The notes: generated by a model from the sequence alone, not told the origin. A stretch of DNA of 64,000 bases from Lumbricus terrestris (GCA_949752735.1 OX457047.1:15574922-15638921), one strand, 5' to 3'. Positions 47,296 through 58,352 are shown, counted from the first letter of the stretch. Numbers and translations are program-made.

Positions 47296-47512
47296 GAATG
47301 ATCTGCGTGCCTGGACTGAAAAACGAAAGTCTTTTAGTGGCTCTGATGAATTACGTTGGTCATCTATAGACGATAGAAATCACGGCGGATCGAAGCGTTG
47401 TCAATATTTGAATGTTTCAAGCGATGAGACCATTCTTAAAAGAAGTTGCGCGTTGGGCGTCTTTTGGGCGGAACGCAGCGCAGGAGACGGAGGGGGAAGA
47501 TGTTATTTATGA
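47296..47512 (+). CDS. Candidate terminal exon, unknown protein
   Basis: A strong acceptor (ctcggctatttctatttcttgtag) precedes 47296. Entering in phase 2, the frame runs 71 residues to TGA, including GSDELRWSSIDDRN, SKRCQYLNVSSDET and VFWAERSAGDGGGRCYL. A tyrosine motif YLNV is visible. It does not fit the phase of exon 4 of the membrane-protein gene. No family is recognised. Confidence 0.3.
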
Positions 47513-47635
47513 CGTCGATACGACGGTGAGGTCACGTGTGTAGTCGCAATCAATTCTGCACTCGAGACAGCGCGGCGGAAATTAGAGGCAAACAGCCCCC
47601 GGTGGGGTACGCCTTAAACCGTCCCTGACCCTAGA

Positions 47636-48052
<417 letters not shown>

Positions 48053-48838
48053 TGTTTCCATTCAGTGGTTGCATGGTGTTTGACTTTCTGTTTTACCGTC
48101 CGACATCCAACTCAACCCCCATCGCTTTGTCAAGAGCAATAATAACGGATTGCAACTGCATGCCCAGCAGTATGATTCCGCATTAGCTATATTAACAGCG
48201 TTAACCAAATTCACTTGGACAAAGTGCATCAATTGGCTGTTGCCATTAGTTGCACTGAAGCAGACTCGTTCTATGTGCATAATTTATATACATGTATAAT
48301 ATATATGTCCATTTGTCCAGTAAATGTGACTGACTTGATACATATTATGGTTAACTACACCAACCGTATTCGCAACTAGACACTTCGTTCAATCGACTGC
48401 AGCGCGATTTATCCTCAAGAGAATCATTTCTCTGCATGGTGCTCGTCACTCAAATGCTGTACCATTATTATTATTATTATTGCTAATTCTTGGGAGCAAA
48501 ATTGCGGAGTCCAGGATTTTATTTTCTTATCATGCCTTCACTATGCTCAAAATATATATCAACACAATACCTTCACTAGGAGAACTGGAATCTCCACATA
48601 TTATGTCTTCCTTATTATATTCTAGTATCCGTCGGTCCGCCAGAGATCTCTTGGTCGTTCCCCACATGTGCGGAAAGTTCTACGGCTGAATCTACAATTA
48701 ATGTATAGACCTACAATTAATGTAGATGTTTTGCCTAATATGTTGACCATCTTGTTGGAACTGTCTTCCATAGGCTTTAGGTCCCCAGCCTTTCTCTTCC
48801 TCTGTTTGAGAGAAGGCTGAACACGTACATTTCATTTG
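48053..48838. other. No gene recognised
   Basis: Unique-looking sequence to the left of the nested element complex. Confidence 0.35.
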
Positions 48839-49157
48839 TTAGTGATGCAGTGTTTAATCTAGACGTCTCTGGGGGGGAAAGTTCCCCCCCCAGGATTGAC
48901 ATTTCCCCCCCCAGAAAAATTTGACAAAATGATATTGGTTTTTAGTTACTGTTTTCATCATTGTTTTTATATGAAGTGTTATAATATACCGTGATATTAT
49001 TTATTATTATATGATTTTAATGACATTATTTACAACTATAATATATGATACTATCATGTTAAAATGACACCTGAAATTGCAGCCATTGCAATGTGGAAAT
49101 TCAAAAAGTTCCTAATGAGTCACTGAAAAAGCACAGCTAATTTGTTAAGATGACACC

Positions 49158-49814
49158 TGTAGTGAGGGAGGAGTCGCCGACGATGTTTATAACTATGTAC
49201 TGTTTTATGACACTAAAGTTGGCCTAATCATCATAATCATAGGCCTAGATCATTTCTGTGAACACTTAGCCTAATAGTCATTACCGATTAAAGAGAGAGA
49301 CAGAGAGAGAAAGAGAGAGACAGACAGACAGAGAGATACAGAGAGATGCAATGGGCGGGCAATCGGAGATGCTGCAGTTGCCCCAGGGTCCAGAGAGGGA
49401 TGATTGGCAGGTGGAAGAAATGGGTTAAGACGGGACGCGACAGGAGAGCAGGGATCATTCGCCGAGGATCGTTGACGGGAGAGCATTGGCCGCAGGAGGC
49501 GAAGGGATGGGTTGCGAACGACAGGCTTTGAAGATAAGAGCCTGGAGCGAGCGAAGTATCGAATAATAGTTTAATGACAAGTGTAATCGTTAGTCTTCTT
49601 ATATATATGATGTAAATACGTGAAATCGATGATAACTGTCACCAAGAAAGATTGAAAACTGTTTCGGGTTAATTCTCTGTGCGATTGAAGTTGAACGATA
49701 ACCCACGTGCTACGCTGCAACTAAAGTCCCCCGAAGATTTAGCCTGCTGCTCAATTAGCACCGCTCGCCACCAAGACTGAAAGAGTACGAACAACAATCG
49801 TCTCTTCCAGTACA
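49158..49814 (+). repeat. 5' LTR
   Basis: Begins TGTAGTGAGGGAGG and ends TCTTCCAGTACA. It contains a small (gaga)n tract near 49290. Confidence 0.95.
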
Positions 49815-49832
49815 TTGTGCCAGCTGGGATTT
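49815..49832 (+). other. Possible primer-binding site
   Basis: The bases after the 5' LTR read ttgtgccagctgggattt; the TGCCAGCTGGGATT part fits a primer site but the leading TGG is imperfect. Confidence 0.35.
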
Positions 49833-50099
49833 TGTTCGAGAAAGCAGAACTTCAACGCTGCGGATCTCAGACAATTTTTAACGGAGCAGAGACTTTGTGC
49901 GACGACAGCAACGGTTGACAAAGAGACGAAGCGGAACAACGATTCCAGACAAACGGAGAAGCAGACGAGAAAGCGACATTTGACGGCGGACGATTCAGTC
50001 GGACTCCACGAGGACTGATCTCATTGGACGCGGCGGATTCTTTGGAACTACACGTCCGGAGAGATTGGTGACAGGAGGACGACAACAGACAGGACGTCT

Positions 50100-50190
50100 G
50101 ATCACCGGAGCAAAGGATTCGGACGATCAACGGACAAAGGATTCGGACGATCAACGGACAAAGGATTCGGACGATCACCGGAACGAAGGA
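50100..50190 (+). repeat. 24-bp tandem repeat in the leader
   Basis: aaggattcggacgatcaacg, gaca in about three copies, the last varying to atcaccggaacg. Confidence 0.85.
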
Positions 50191-50698
50191 TTCGGACGGG
50201 ACATCAAGTGACGCGGGACAACTTGGAGCTCTGGGAGATCTTTCCATGCTGCAATCGTGCAGAGAAGTCGAAGAGAACGACACATCCAAGACACCTGGAG
50301 AGACACCTGGTGAGCACGAGCCATTTTGTTTGACTGCTCATAGTCACTTGGTGCTGTTAATGTTTGTAGTCTGAATGGTGTTTGCGGGAGAATTGTTTGT
50401 ACTGCAGAGTCAGTAATTGATTTATTGGAGAATGTGGTTGTAAAGCACGAAAGGTGCTAACTACTGATTTATGTGAAGCGCTCTGGAGCTCATTTTATTG
50501 CGAGCGGAGTCTGCATGCTAACTGATGAACTTGTTGTGTTTGTTATTGATGAACGAAAGGGGTGATTGAAAATAACCCGTTCTGCGAGAAAGACTGCTTT
50601 TGAGTTTATTGTTTTGTGTAGTAGCGTTTTGAAGGTTAATCGAACCTCGTGTGTTTTTGAACTAGTTTTATTGTTGTACTTTGGTTCTTCTGCTTAAA

Positions 50699-52363
50699 AT
50701 GTTTGAGAGAATGAAGAAAGCAGAGTTGCAGGAAGAGTGTCGACAGAGAGGCATAGATTGTGAAGGCCTAGATAAAAGGGCCATGATCGAAAGGTTGAGG
50801 GAAAATGAGGATCCATCAGGTGGTGACGATGGATTGGATGAATACGAGGATGCAGACCAGGCTAGCGTTAGCGAAAGCCAGACGAGGCTTGAACTATGTC
50901 AGGCAGAAGAAAGGCGCTCGCTTGCGGAAGAGAGGCGGTTGATGGCGGAAAGGGAAAAGATGGCGGCGGAATTGGCCCTCTTGCGAGAGAAAGCGAATTT
51001 GGGTTTACTACAGCCAAACCCTTCATTTTCTGTTGGTGACCCCGTTGGTCCGTCGGTATACTCTAAGCTACCAACCATGCACGAAGGCGAAGATATAGTG
51101 TCTTATTTCCATGTTTTCGAGAAAATTGCCATTCTTCAGGGCATTGAGGAAAACAAGTGGGCTAAGCTACTTCCGGCTTTGCTTAACTCGACAATGAGAG
51201 TGCACTATAATAGACTTTCCTTTGACACTTGTTCCAACTACAGGGAAACAAAACGTGCACTTCTTGATGCATGCAGATTGAATGCCAAACATTATTTGGA
51301 TAAGTTCAAATCCATGCATAGGGCAGGGAAACAGTCTTACGTGCAATTTTTGGCCCAGTTAAACGATGTGTTTGATTTTTATCTTGAATGCAAAGAGATA
51401 ACTGATTTTGAATCCTTAAGGGATGACATTATCATGGAGAGATTAAGAGACTCTCTTGCGAGTGATTGTCGCTATTTTATTGAAGCACGGAAGCCTAAAA
51501 GGGCTGTTCAGGTCGCTGAATTTGCAGATTTACATTTTGAATGCACCATTGAAGGTCGAAAATCAGGCCATGGTGATCAGAGACAGAACAACAAGTTCAG
51601 AGCGCTCAATTCTGATCAGAAAGGAAACCCTTGGGAAAGGAGACCCACGGGCATGAACAAAGAATCATTTGTAGACAGCACCAATAATAGGCCGTGGGAT
51701 GCAAGCCAAATGCATTCGGCGCAAGGGGGCAGGACAAGCTACCAACACCAGACGTTCAATCGTCATAATAGATCCCAAGCCCAAGGTCAAGCGCATGCGC
51801 AAGTGCAGTTTGTGAAACCTAAGTCAACTCTCGATAAAGTCGTTGAGTATCAAAAACGTTTTCTTATACCAATGTGTGTAAATGGTTGTGACGTGCAAGG
51901 GTTTAGAGACACATGTGCCCAGGTCACTCTTGTGAATTCTGAAATAGCGTCACATAAGACATCTGCCATAGAAGATCCAGCAATGATAAGCTTACAATGT
52001 GCATTTGGCACGATAAGGTGTTTTTCGGCTTGTGAAATTGAGATGTCGTCCCATGAATTTGGAACGGACAGGAAGATAAAGGTGAGGGCATGTGTTGTCC
52101 CGCACCTCCCTGTGTCTGTGATAATTGGCAATGATGTATTCGCAGATAACGCAGACCTGACGGACACGGTTAATATGCCCAGCGTTGGGCGGCCAAAAGA
52201 CGTTGGCCAGGCATCTCCGACCAATAGATGGCGTGACTATGACGGTAGGATAGACAGCGACAGTCAGAAGGACAAGCAGACAGCTGACACGACCAAAGCG
52301 CTCAGTAAACTGCAAGCAGCTGGGAGAGGTACACAGCGACGCCTTGCGAGCGAACGACTTTGA
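50699..52363 (+). CDS. Gag-protease of the second retrotransposon
   Basis: 554 residues from the ATG at 50699 (an upstream TTG at 50681 is not needed). The start resembles a SAP domain: KAELQEECRQRGIDCEGLDK, then RAMIERLRE. A coiled, E/R-rich segment follows (residues about 60-105), then a capsid with a SCAN-like stretch around residues 185-280 (YRETKRALLDACRLNAKHYL to ERLRDSLASDC). A Gln/Asn-rich linker has no CCHC knuckle. The protease region reads GFRDTCAQVTLVNSEI, with Cys where the catalytic triad normally has Gly (DTG), and later ACVVPHLPVSVIIGNDVF. SCAN-type Gag is known from Gmr1-like gypsy elements, so that group is the best guess. The stop TGA (52361-52363) overlaps the next frame. 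Confidence 0.85.
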   Translation: MFERMKKAELQEECRQRGIDCEGLDKRAMIERLRENEDPSGGDDGLDEYEDADQASVSESQTRLELCQAEERRSLAEERRLMAEREKMAAELALLREKANLGLLQPNPSFSVGDPVGPSVYSKLPTMHEGEDIVSYFHVFEKIAILQGIEENKWAKLLPALLNSTMRVHYNRLSFDTCSNYRETKRALLDACRLNAKHYLDKFKSMHRAGKQSYVQFLAQLNDVFDFYLECKEITDFESLRDDIIMERLRDSLASDCRYFIEARKPKRAVQVAEFADLHFECTIEGRKSGHGDQRQNNKFRALNSDQKGNPWERRPTGMNKESFVDSTNNRPWDASQMHSAQGGRTSYQHQTFNRHNRSQAQGQAHAQVQFVKPKSTLDKVVEYQKRFLIPMCVNGCDVQGFRDTCAQVTLVNSEIASHKTSAIEDPAMISLQCAFGTIRCFSACEIEMSSHEFGTDRKIKVRACVVPHLPVSVIIGNDVFADNADLTDTVNMPSVGRPKDVGQASPTNRWRDYDGRIDSDSQKDKQTADTTKALSKLQAAGRGTQRRLASERL

Positions 52364-52371
52364 AAGGAGGA

Positions 52372-53592
52372 ATGGAATCGGACTTAAAAGACACTAATGA
52401 TATTAACAAAGTTGACGACCGAGCTGGACGGAGTCATTTAATCGCACCTGACGAAAGGCGACTACCAGAAAATGACCCACCGCCTAATCGACAAAGCACC
52501 GGGGTCATAAAACCCTCTCAAACGCTCCAGCCGATCAACGGGAGGTCTTCGGTGACCGATGGAACGGGAGACGGTGGCCCGACCACCGACTTCAGACCAA
52601 TTAACGACTCCTCGGGAGAATTGATAAGCACGCCTGGTCAGTCACTTCAAACGCCTTCAACAAGCAACAGATGCCCCGTAGCCGGATATACCGTCAAAGA
52701 TTATCCAGATGATCGACCAGAGGATTTCAGTAACCGATGCTACGATGAAAAGGCAGGTGATGAGTTGGGAGGCGCCATCTCTAATGAAGGGGCTAGGCCG
52801 GCAAACCATAAAGACACGGCCCACGAAGAGGAGGAAGAGGAGAAAGAGGAGGAGGTAATCACCGCAGCAAATGGGGCGCACACGACGCCTGGTCATAAAT
52901 CTCCGACGAACGGACCGAGAGCCAAGGAATGTATATCTGATCGTTCACAGGCCGAAGACAGAATCACTTTGAAGACACCCGAATCAGATAACTTCAAAAG
53001 GGCACAGCAAGAAGACCCCACCTTATTCGAATCGTGGAAGTTAGCGAGGGAGGGAGACAGCAGATATCTAATCGACAACGGCTTTCTGTTTCGGAAAGGT
53101 AAACCGAACGAAGCAGAGGACGGAGGAGGAGGTTGTCGTAAGCAATTAATTCTACCAACAGGATACCGATCAAAGGTGTTACAGATGGCCCATGATCCCA
53201 CTTGGGCGGGGAATCGAGGCAGAGGTGACAGAAAAAGGAGAAGACCACCTGAAAAGATCTCTTACGACAATAAACCAACAAACAGATCACTACAGCCAGG
53301 TCAACAGGTACTTCTGCGACACAGCACAGAAAACAAGTTACCCGCTCAAAGGCAAGGACCGTTCTTGGTAATGAGAAAATTGTCTGCTGTCCACTACGAG
53401 GTCAAGACAGACAAAGGACCGAGAACATACCATATAGATCTATTGAGACAATGGCACGCCAAAGATTTAAATACACAGACTTCCAAAGCTCATTATAAGA
53501 CGCCAGACATTATAGACGACGAAGGACAAGAAAACAACGAGTTACAATTGTATGACTATGCGAACCCTGCCAAGCAATTAACGAAACGCTAG
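52372..53592 (+). CDS. Integrase ends without catalytic core
   Basis: A frame in -1 relative to gag-pro; the first ATG (52372) lies 9 nt after the gag stop, so reinitiation or frameshifting is possible. About 240 polar, low-complexity residues come first. The integrase N-terminal region follows (FKRAQQEDPTLFESWKLARE, then LFRKGK, LPTGYRSKVLQMAHDPTWAG). The frame then jumps from the first zinc-site histidine straight to the C-terminal module (ISYDNKPTNRSLQPGQQVLL, QGPFLVMRKLSAVHYEV, YHIDLLRQWH), a GPY/F-type domain. The rest of the HHCC site and the DDE core are deleted, and no reverse transcriptase is present before or after. Confidence 0.82.
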   Translation: MESDLKDTNDINKVDDRAGRSHLIAPDERRLPENDPPPNRQSTGVIKPSQTLQPINGRSSVTDGTGDGGPTTDFRPINDSSGELISTPGQSLQTPSTSNRCPVAGYTVKDYPDDRPEDFSNRCYDEKAGDELGGAISNEGARPANHKDTAHEEEEEEKEEEVITAANGAHTTPGHKSPTNGPRAKECISDRSQAEDRITLKTPESDNFKRAQQEDPTLFESWKLAREGDSRYLIDNGFLFRKGKPNEAEDGGGGCRKQLILPTGYRSKVLQMAHDPTWAGNRGRGDRKRRRPPEKISYDNKPTNRSLQPGQQVLLRHSTENKLPAQRQGPFLVMRKLSAVHYEVKTDKGPRTYHIDLLRQWHAKDLNTQTSKAHYKTPDIIDDEGQENNELQLYDYANPAKQLTKR

Positions 53593-54031
53593 GCTACATA
53601 GACAAAGGGAAGGGGATACATGAGTCTATGGCAGATGGACTATTGCGCTAATTCACTAACAACCAGTGTTGTAAAACGCTCATATTGTTGTTTTAAATTG
53701 TACTTACTTTATTTACGGTGTCTGCATAAAGCCTTTGAGTTTTTGTAGAATGAGTGAATGATCGATTTATAGGGATCTTTGTCTCACAGATATTACTCGT
53801 TTTTTGTTTGTGTTTTATGTTATAGATTAAATCACGTAATTAGGGACTCGTGTTAGCCCGCAGCCTGGCGACGTCGTGTAACAACGGTGAAAAGACATTA
53901 GTGCCGTCCGACGTATTGCCTGTGCTCTTGTAAAAACCTCGTCGACCCGTGACGAACTCTCCTTCAAGAGTCACCTACACGACGTGCTGTTGACACAATT
54001 CTTGTGCCATCAGCTAAAGAAAGTGTGATGA

Positions 54032-54688
54032 TGTAGTGAGGGAGGAGTCGCCGACGATGTTTATAACTATGTACTGTTTTATGACACTAAAGTTGGCCTA
54101 ATCATCATAATCATAGGCCTAGATCATTTCTGTGAACACTTAGCCTAATAGTCATTACCGATTAAAGAGAGAGACAGAGAGAGAAAGAGAGAGACAGACA
54201 GACAGAGAGATACAGAGAGATGCAATGGGCGGGCAATCGGAGATGCTGCAGTTGCCCCAGGGTCCAGAGAGGGATGATTGGAAGGTGGAAGAAATGGGTT
54301 AAGACGGGACGCGACAGGAGAGCAGGGATCATTCGCCGAGGATCGTTGACGGGAGAGCATTGGCCGCAGGAGGCGAAGGGATGGGTTGCGAACGACAGGC
54401 TTTGAAGATAAGAGCCTGGAGCGAGCGAAGTATCGAATAATAGTTTAATGACAAGTGTAATCGTTAGTCTTCTTATATATATGATGTAAATACGTGAAAT
54501 CGATGATAACTGTCACCAAGAAAGATTGAAAACTGTTTCGGGTTAATTCTCTGTGCGATTGAAGTTGAACGATAACCCACGTGCTACGCTGCAACTAAAG
54601 TCCCCCGAAGATTTAGCCTGCTGCTCAATTAGCACCGCTCGCCACCAAGACTGAAAGAGTACGAACAACAATCGTCTCTTCCAGTACA
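54032..54688 (+). repeat. 3' LTR
   Basis: Same 657 bp as the 5' LTR. The preceding bases aaagaaagtgtgatga may serve as a polypurine tract. Confidence 0.95.
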
Positions 54689-55250
54689 ACACCTTAAAAT
54701 GCTACTATTGCAATGTGAACATTCAGAAAGTTTCTAATGGGTCACTGAAAAAGTACAGCTATTTTCTAAGGATGAACCATTAAAATGCTGCTATTGCAAT
54801 GTGGAAATTCAAAAAGTTTCTAATGGGTCACTCATATAGTACAGCTATTTTGTTAAGACGACACCTTAAAATGTTGCCATTGCAATGTGAACATTCAAAA
54901 AATTTCTATTGGGTCACTGAAATAGTACAGCTATTTTGTTTAGACAACACCTTAAAATGCCATTGCAATGTGGAAATTCAAAAATTTTCTAATGGGTCAC
55001 AGAAAAAGTACAGTTATTTTGTTTAGACGACGCCTTAAAATGCTGCCATTGCAATGTGGAAATTAAAAAATTTTCTAATGGGCCACTGAAAAAGTACTGC
55101 TATTTTGTTAAAACAACACCTTAAAATGCTGCCATTGCAATGTGGAAATTCAGAAATTTTCTAATGGGTCACTGAAAAAGTACAGCTATTTTGTTAAGAC
55201 GACACCTTAAAATGCAGCCATTGTAATGTGGAAATTCAAAAAGTTTCTGA
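54689..55250. repeat. 84-bp satellite array
   Basis: About seven copies of a unit with ttgcaatgtggaaattcaaa, ttctaatgggtcactgaaaa and gtacagctattttgtt. One further copy lies left of the retrotransposon at 49050-49157, showing that the array was split by it. Confidence 0.92.
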
Positions 55251-55667
55251 TGGGGAGGGGTGCATCCCCTCCCCATACCCCTCCCCCTTCCAGTCTCGGT
55301 GCTGCGCGCATCACAAGCGTCTTTCGGACGCTCAATTATCGCTCCCCCCCAAAAACCTCAATTCCCCCCCCCCCCAGAGGGCGGGGACTAGATTAAACAC
55401 TGTTAGTGATGGAACAGTGACTTGAGCTGGGAACGTCTCGGAATGGCTGTGTGTCGCTTTATAGATGATCGGTTGCAATAACAATTAGGTCTACAATTAC
55501 AATTACACACACACACTCACATGCAAACACGGGTTTATATATAACAGATATAGATTCTTGCATTTGATGTCCCTAGACAGCGGGATTATTTTATCCCTTT
55601 AGGACCTCCTTTTTGTAACCAATGTTCAAGATGTAAACCTGTCATACTTCGGTTGCAAATAAAACAT

Positions 55668-55695
55668 TTGATTGATTGATTGATTGATTGATTGC
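55668..55695. repeat. GATT microsatellite
   Basis: (gatt)n, six units. Confidence 0.9.
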
Positions 55696-55710
55696 ATTCT
55701 CGCGGGTTTC

Positions 55711-56150
55711 TGACAATTCGGAGCGGACACTTCGGAGTGGACAATTCGGAGCGAACAGTAACTATTTTCACCAATCCAACTTCTATTGAAACAAGAATTA
55801 TTTTCATAAATCCTACTTCTATTTGAGCAACTTATATTTAGGTATAAATATTTTCATCAGTCCAACTTCTATATTAGCAGGAAGTTTTTTCTCTCCAAAA
55901 TCCAAATTTTTTATGAGAAACTATATCTTCGTCAATCCAATTTTCACGGAAATAGGCCTAAGAATTGCTTCCACAAAGCCAACTTCTATTGAAGCAAGAC
56001 TCATTTCCATCAATCCAACTTCTTTTTTTATGCAACAATACTTTCATCAATCCAACTTCTATTGAAGCAAGAACTATCTTCATATATCCAACTTCTATTT
56101 AAGGAAAAAAGCGCTCCGAATGGAATTGCCCGTTCCGAATTGTCCGGACA
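55711..56150. mobile_element. TIR element filled by a 36-bp minisatellite (tentative)
   Basis: The left end tgacaattcggagcggaca and right end, reverse complemented tgtccggacaattcggaacg, are related inverted sequences with repeated attcgga words. The interior is about nine degenerate copies of atccaacttctattgaagca. No clean target duplication was found. Confidence 0.5.
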
Positions 56151-56166
56151 TCATTTTCGCGTAGGT

Positions 56167-56342
56167 CTATGCTCCTTCCTTCGGCCGATGACGAATGACC
56201 GATGGTGACTGAGATCGCCCCCTGCCGACCGAATGCCACGGACCGGAACGAGGGTTGCAGCGGGGGTCCACGGGAGCCTCCCTGAGGTTACCAGTCGACC
56301 CATTGAGGGGTTCAGCCACATCGGGTCTTCTTCGATTTGTAT
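56167..56342 (-). CDS. Candidate terminal exon of a minus-strand gene
   Basis: A minus-strand acceptor (gacaacaataatggcag, weak pyrimidine tract) precedes 56342. Entering in phase 1, it could join the T left by the 58353-58441 exon and runs 57 residues to TAG: TNRRRPDVAEPLNG to SPSVIRHRPKEGA. Arg/Pro-rich; no family recognised. Confidence 0.3.
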
Positions 56343-56495
56343 CTGCCATTATTGTTGTCAGCTTCAGATTTATTGTTGTCAATTCTCAGATATCATGAAA
56401 AAATATCTCTCTCAATCTATCTGCTTCATTCTCATCACAAAACATCGCTCGCTCAGACTGTGCAGATATGCATGCACGATTGAATGTATGTGTAT

Positions 56496-56522
56496 ATATA
56501 TATATATAATATATATATGTGT
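56496..56522. repeat. TA repeats
   Basis: Two short (ta)n runs. Confidence 0.8.
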
Positions 56523-56666
56523 GTATCATCTATACATCACGCCTTATTCATGCCTATACATGCAAACATGCATACATATAAGATATAGGCCTATTTGATT
56601 TGTTGTGAAAATCAGCGACTCGTGTAAGGCTACTATATAGTCTGAATGTTCTGTTAACAAGCTCTG

Positions 56667-56927
56667 CAAAGCCGTAGCCAGGATTTGATTTGGGGGGGGG
56701 GGTGTTTTCCACCCGAAAAACTGATGACCTTTTTTAGTCATCCGGCTGAAATCGTCAGAAAATGTCACCAATTAATTCAATTTTTTACATTTTTCATTTC
56801 GGGAAGTATTTTCATGGTTTTATTTCATGGTTTTTACATCATATACTCGTAAATGCAGACTATTATTTTTAACATTTTCCATTTCGGGGGTGTTCAAACA
56901 CCCAAAAAACCCCCTAGCTACGCCTTG
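56667..56927. mobile_element. G-rich MITE, family G copy 1 (CAAAGCCGTAGCCAGG)
   Basis: The right end reverse complements to CAAGGCGTAGCTAG. Inside are aaaaactgatgacctttttt with its complement agtcat, and two ttttcatttcggg words. No clear target duplication (flanks aagctctg / cttctagc). Confidence 0.75.
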
Positions 56928-57044
56928 CTTCTAGCCCAGTACAGGATGGGCGCAACTTGAGCTCAGTGGCAAACAGGAAATCAGAAATGAGGTAGAACTC
57001 ACATTGGGAAGAAAAGACAATTAACTGATAAAATAACTGTTAAT

Positions 57045-57052
57045 TTATTATA
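57045..57052 (-). other. Possible polyadenylation signal, minus strand
   Basis: AATAAA on the minus strand, about 70 bp beyond the stop codon of the 57120-57326 frame. Confidence 0.3.
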
Positions 57053-57119
57053 AAGTCCACTGATCGAATGATCGATGTTCCCACTCTAGCACTGTTAATT
57101 GATTCTATTTGCAACAAAT

Positions 57120-57319
57120 CTAGAGTTGTCTAAGTCTCGTAACGATCGAGGAGTTTTTCCGCCTCGTTGTCGATTGATCGAGTTCAGGTTGACGTGTCTT
57201 TCTCGTGAGGTTTGTTTTCGATGACACGCTGCGATCTGGCTCCTCCATCGTCCACCACTTCCTTCTGATCAATCCACTCCTTCCTTCATCCCCCTTCTCA
57301 TCCCTCGGCTCAACAACGC
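57120..57319 (-). CDS. Candidate alternative terminal exon, minus strand
   Basis: Open frame with EPRDEKGDEGRSGLIRRKWW and later KNSSIVTRLRQL, stop TAG. It is preceded on the minus strand by a T-rich tract (attattttttttatgtgttg) that could be an acceptor region, and followed by AATAAA. The phase does not match the 58353 exon, so its gene is unknown. Confidence 0.25.
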
Positions 57320-57489
57320 ACAACACATAAAAAAAATAATAAATTTAAAATTAATAATAATGGGCTTGCGGGATTTTATGCCGTGGCGTCCGCGCCAGGG
57401 GCCCTCCTGCCTTTGCGAGGAGCTTACGGGGTTTTAAACCACGCCAGAGGCCCGGCAGGTACTAATACAAATAAACTACAAACACACAA

Positions 57490-57490
57490 T

Positions 57491-57524
<34 letters not shown>

Positions 57525-57525
57525 C
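57490..57525. repeat. AAC microsatellite
   Basis: (aac)n, about twelve units. Confidence 0.9.
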
Positions 57526-57586
57526 AGAGCCACACAACCGTCACTCATCGCATTCCCTTCATGCCATTCCCTCATGCCCCTCATGC

Positions 57587-57832
57587 CAAGGCCGTAGACA
57601 GGATTTGATTTCGGGGGGTGTTTTACTCACCAATTTTTCTTCCCAAAAAACTGATGACCTTTTTTTAGTCATCCGGCATTCTCTTTTTCCATTTTCCATT
57701 TCGGGGGGTGTTTTCATGGTTTTATTTCATGGTTTTTGCATCATGTGCTCGTAAATGCATTATATTATTTTTCACATTTTCCATTTCGGGGGGTGTTCAA
57801 ACACCCAAAACACCCCCCTAGCTACGGCCTTG
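57587..57832. mobile_element. hAT-type MITE, family G copy 2 (CAAGGCCGTAG)
   Basis: The ends CAAGGCCGTAGACAGG and TAGCTACGGCCTTG are inverted; both flanks read cctcatgc, an exact 8-bp duplication. It contains the shared hairpin core aaaaaactgatgaccttttt...agtcat. 246 bp. It sits in the intron of the proposed minus-strand gene. Confidence 0.92.
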
Positions 57833-57974
57833 CCTCATGCCATTCTCCTCATGCAGCAATGTAGCGGTTCCTGAAGCAACACAGAAATCCACGAAGATAT
57901 TTAATACATGTTATGATAATTTATATAGGTAGACTATATGCCTATATAGTAACATTCAATTGCATCGGGGACCC

Positions 57975-58135
57975 AAGTGTCGGTTAGAGGCAGGTTAGGC
58001 GTCGTAATGGTCGGTTAGAGACAGGTTAGGCGCCCTGAGAGTTGGTTAGGGTCAGGTTAGGGGTCGTTCATGGGTCGGTTAGAATCATATTAAGCGTCGT
58101 GAGTGTCGGTTAGGTCAAGGGTTAGAATTAGTGTT
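57975..58135. repeat. GGTTAG minisatellite, about 37-bp unit
   Basis: Five degenerate copies of gtcggttagagacaggttag, gcgtcgtg. It resembles telomere-type TTAGGG only in part. Confidence 0.85.
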
Positions 58136-58352
58136 ATTAGATACTGTCCAAAGATACTGTATACGATTATGCTCGTCGCTGAAACTGCAATTAAGCAATT
58201 AAGAATTAGGTCTACTCTTCATTATCCTGCTGGCGTGCCTCATTTGTTAGCTAATTGATCCAAAACATAATCTAGAAAAGTTGTAAGCCTCTTGGGCCAC
58301 AATTTTGAGACCAATAAACCCATAAATCAAATATAAATTTTGAATCACTTAC

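Larger units (their letters stand above)
49158..54688 (+). mobile_element. Gypsy-type LTR retrotransposon with SAP/SCAN-like Gag, internally deleted
   Basis: LTRs 49158-49814 and 54032-54688 (657 bp each) differ at one position I saw (49408/54282). Flanks acacc on both sides are an exact 5-bp duplication, placing the insertion inside the satellite array of the outer hAT element. Order: LTR, long leader, gag-pro frame, second frame with integrase ends, LTR. Reverse transcriptase, RNase H and the integrase catalytic core are absent. Young but non-autonomous. Confidence 0.95.
48848..55402. mobile_element. hAT-type element (outer) with 84-bp satellite, split by an LTR retrotransposon
   Basis: The left end CAGTGTTTAATCTAG and right end CTAGATTAAACACTG are inverted, each followed inwards by runs of G or C. 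The direct repeat ttagtgatg flanks both sides (48839-48847, 55403-55411), one base longer than the usual 8. The interior is a tandem array of an approximately 84-bp unit (gacaccttaaaatgctgcca, caatgtggaaattcaaaaag). Without the LTR element it is about 1.0 kb and non-coding. Confidence 0.85.
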
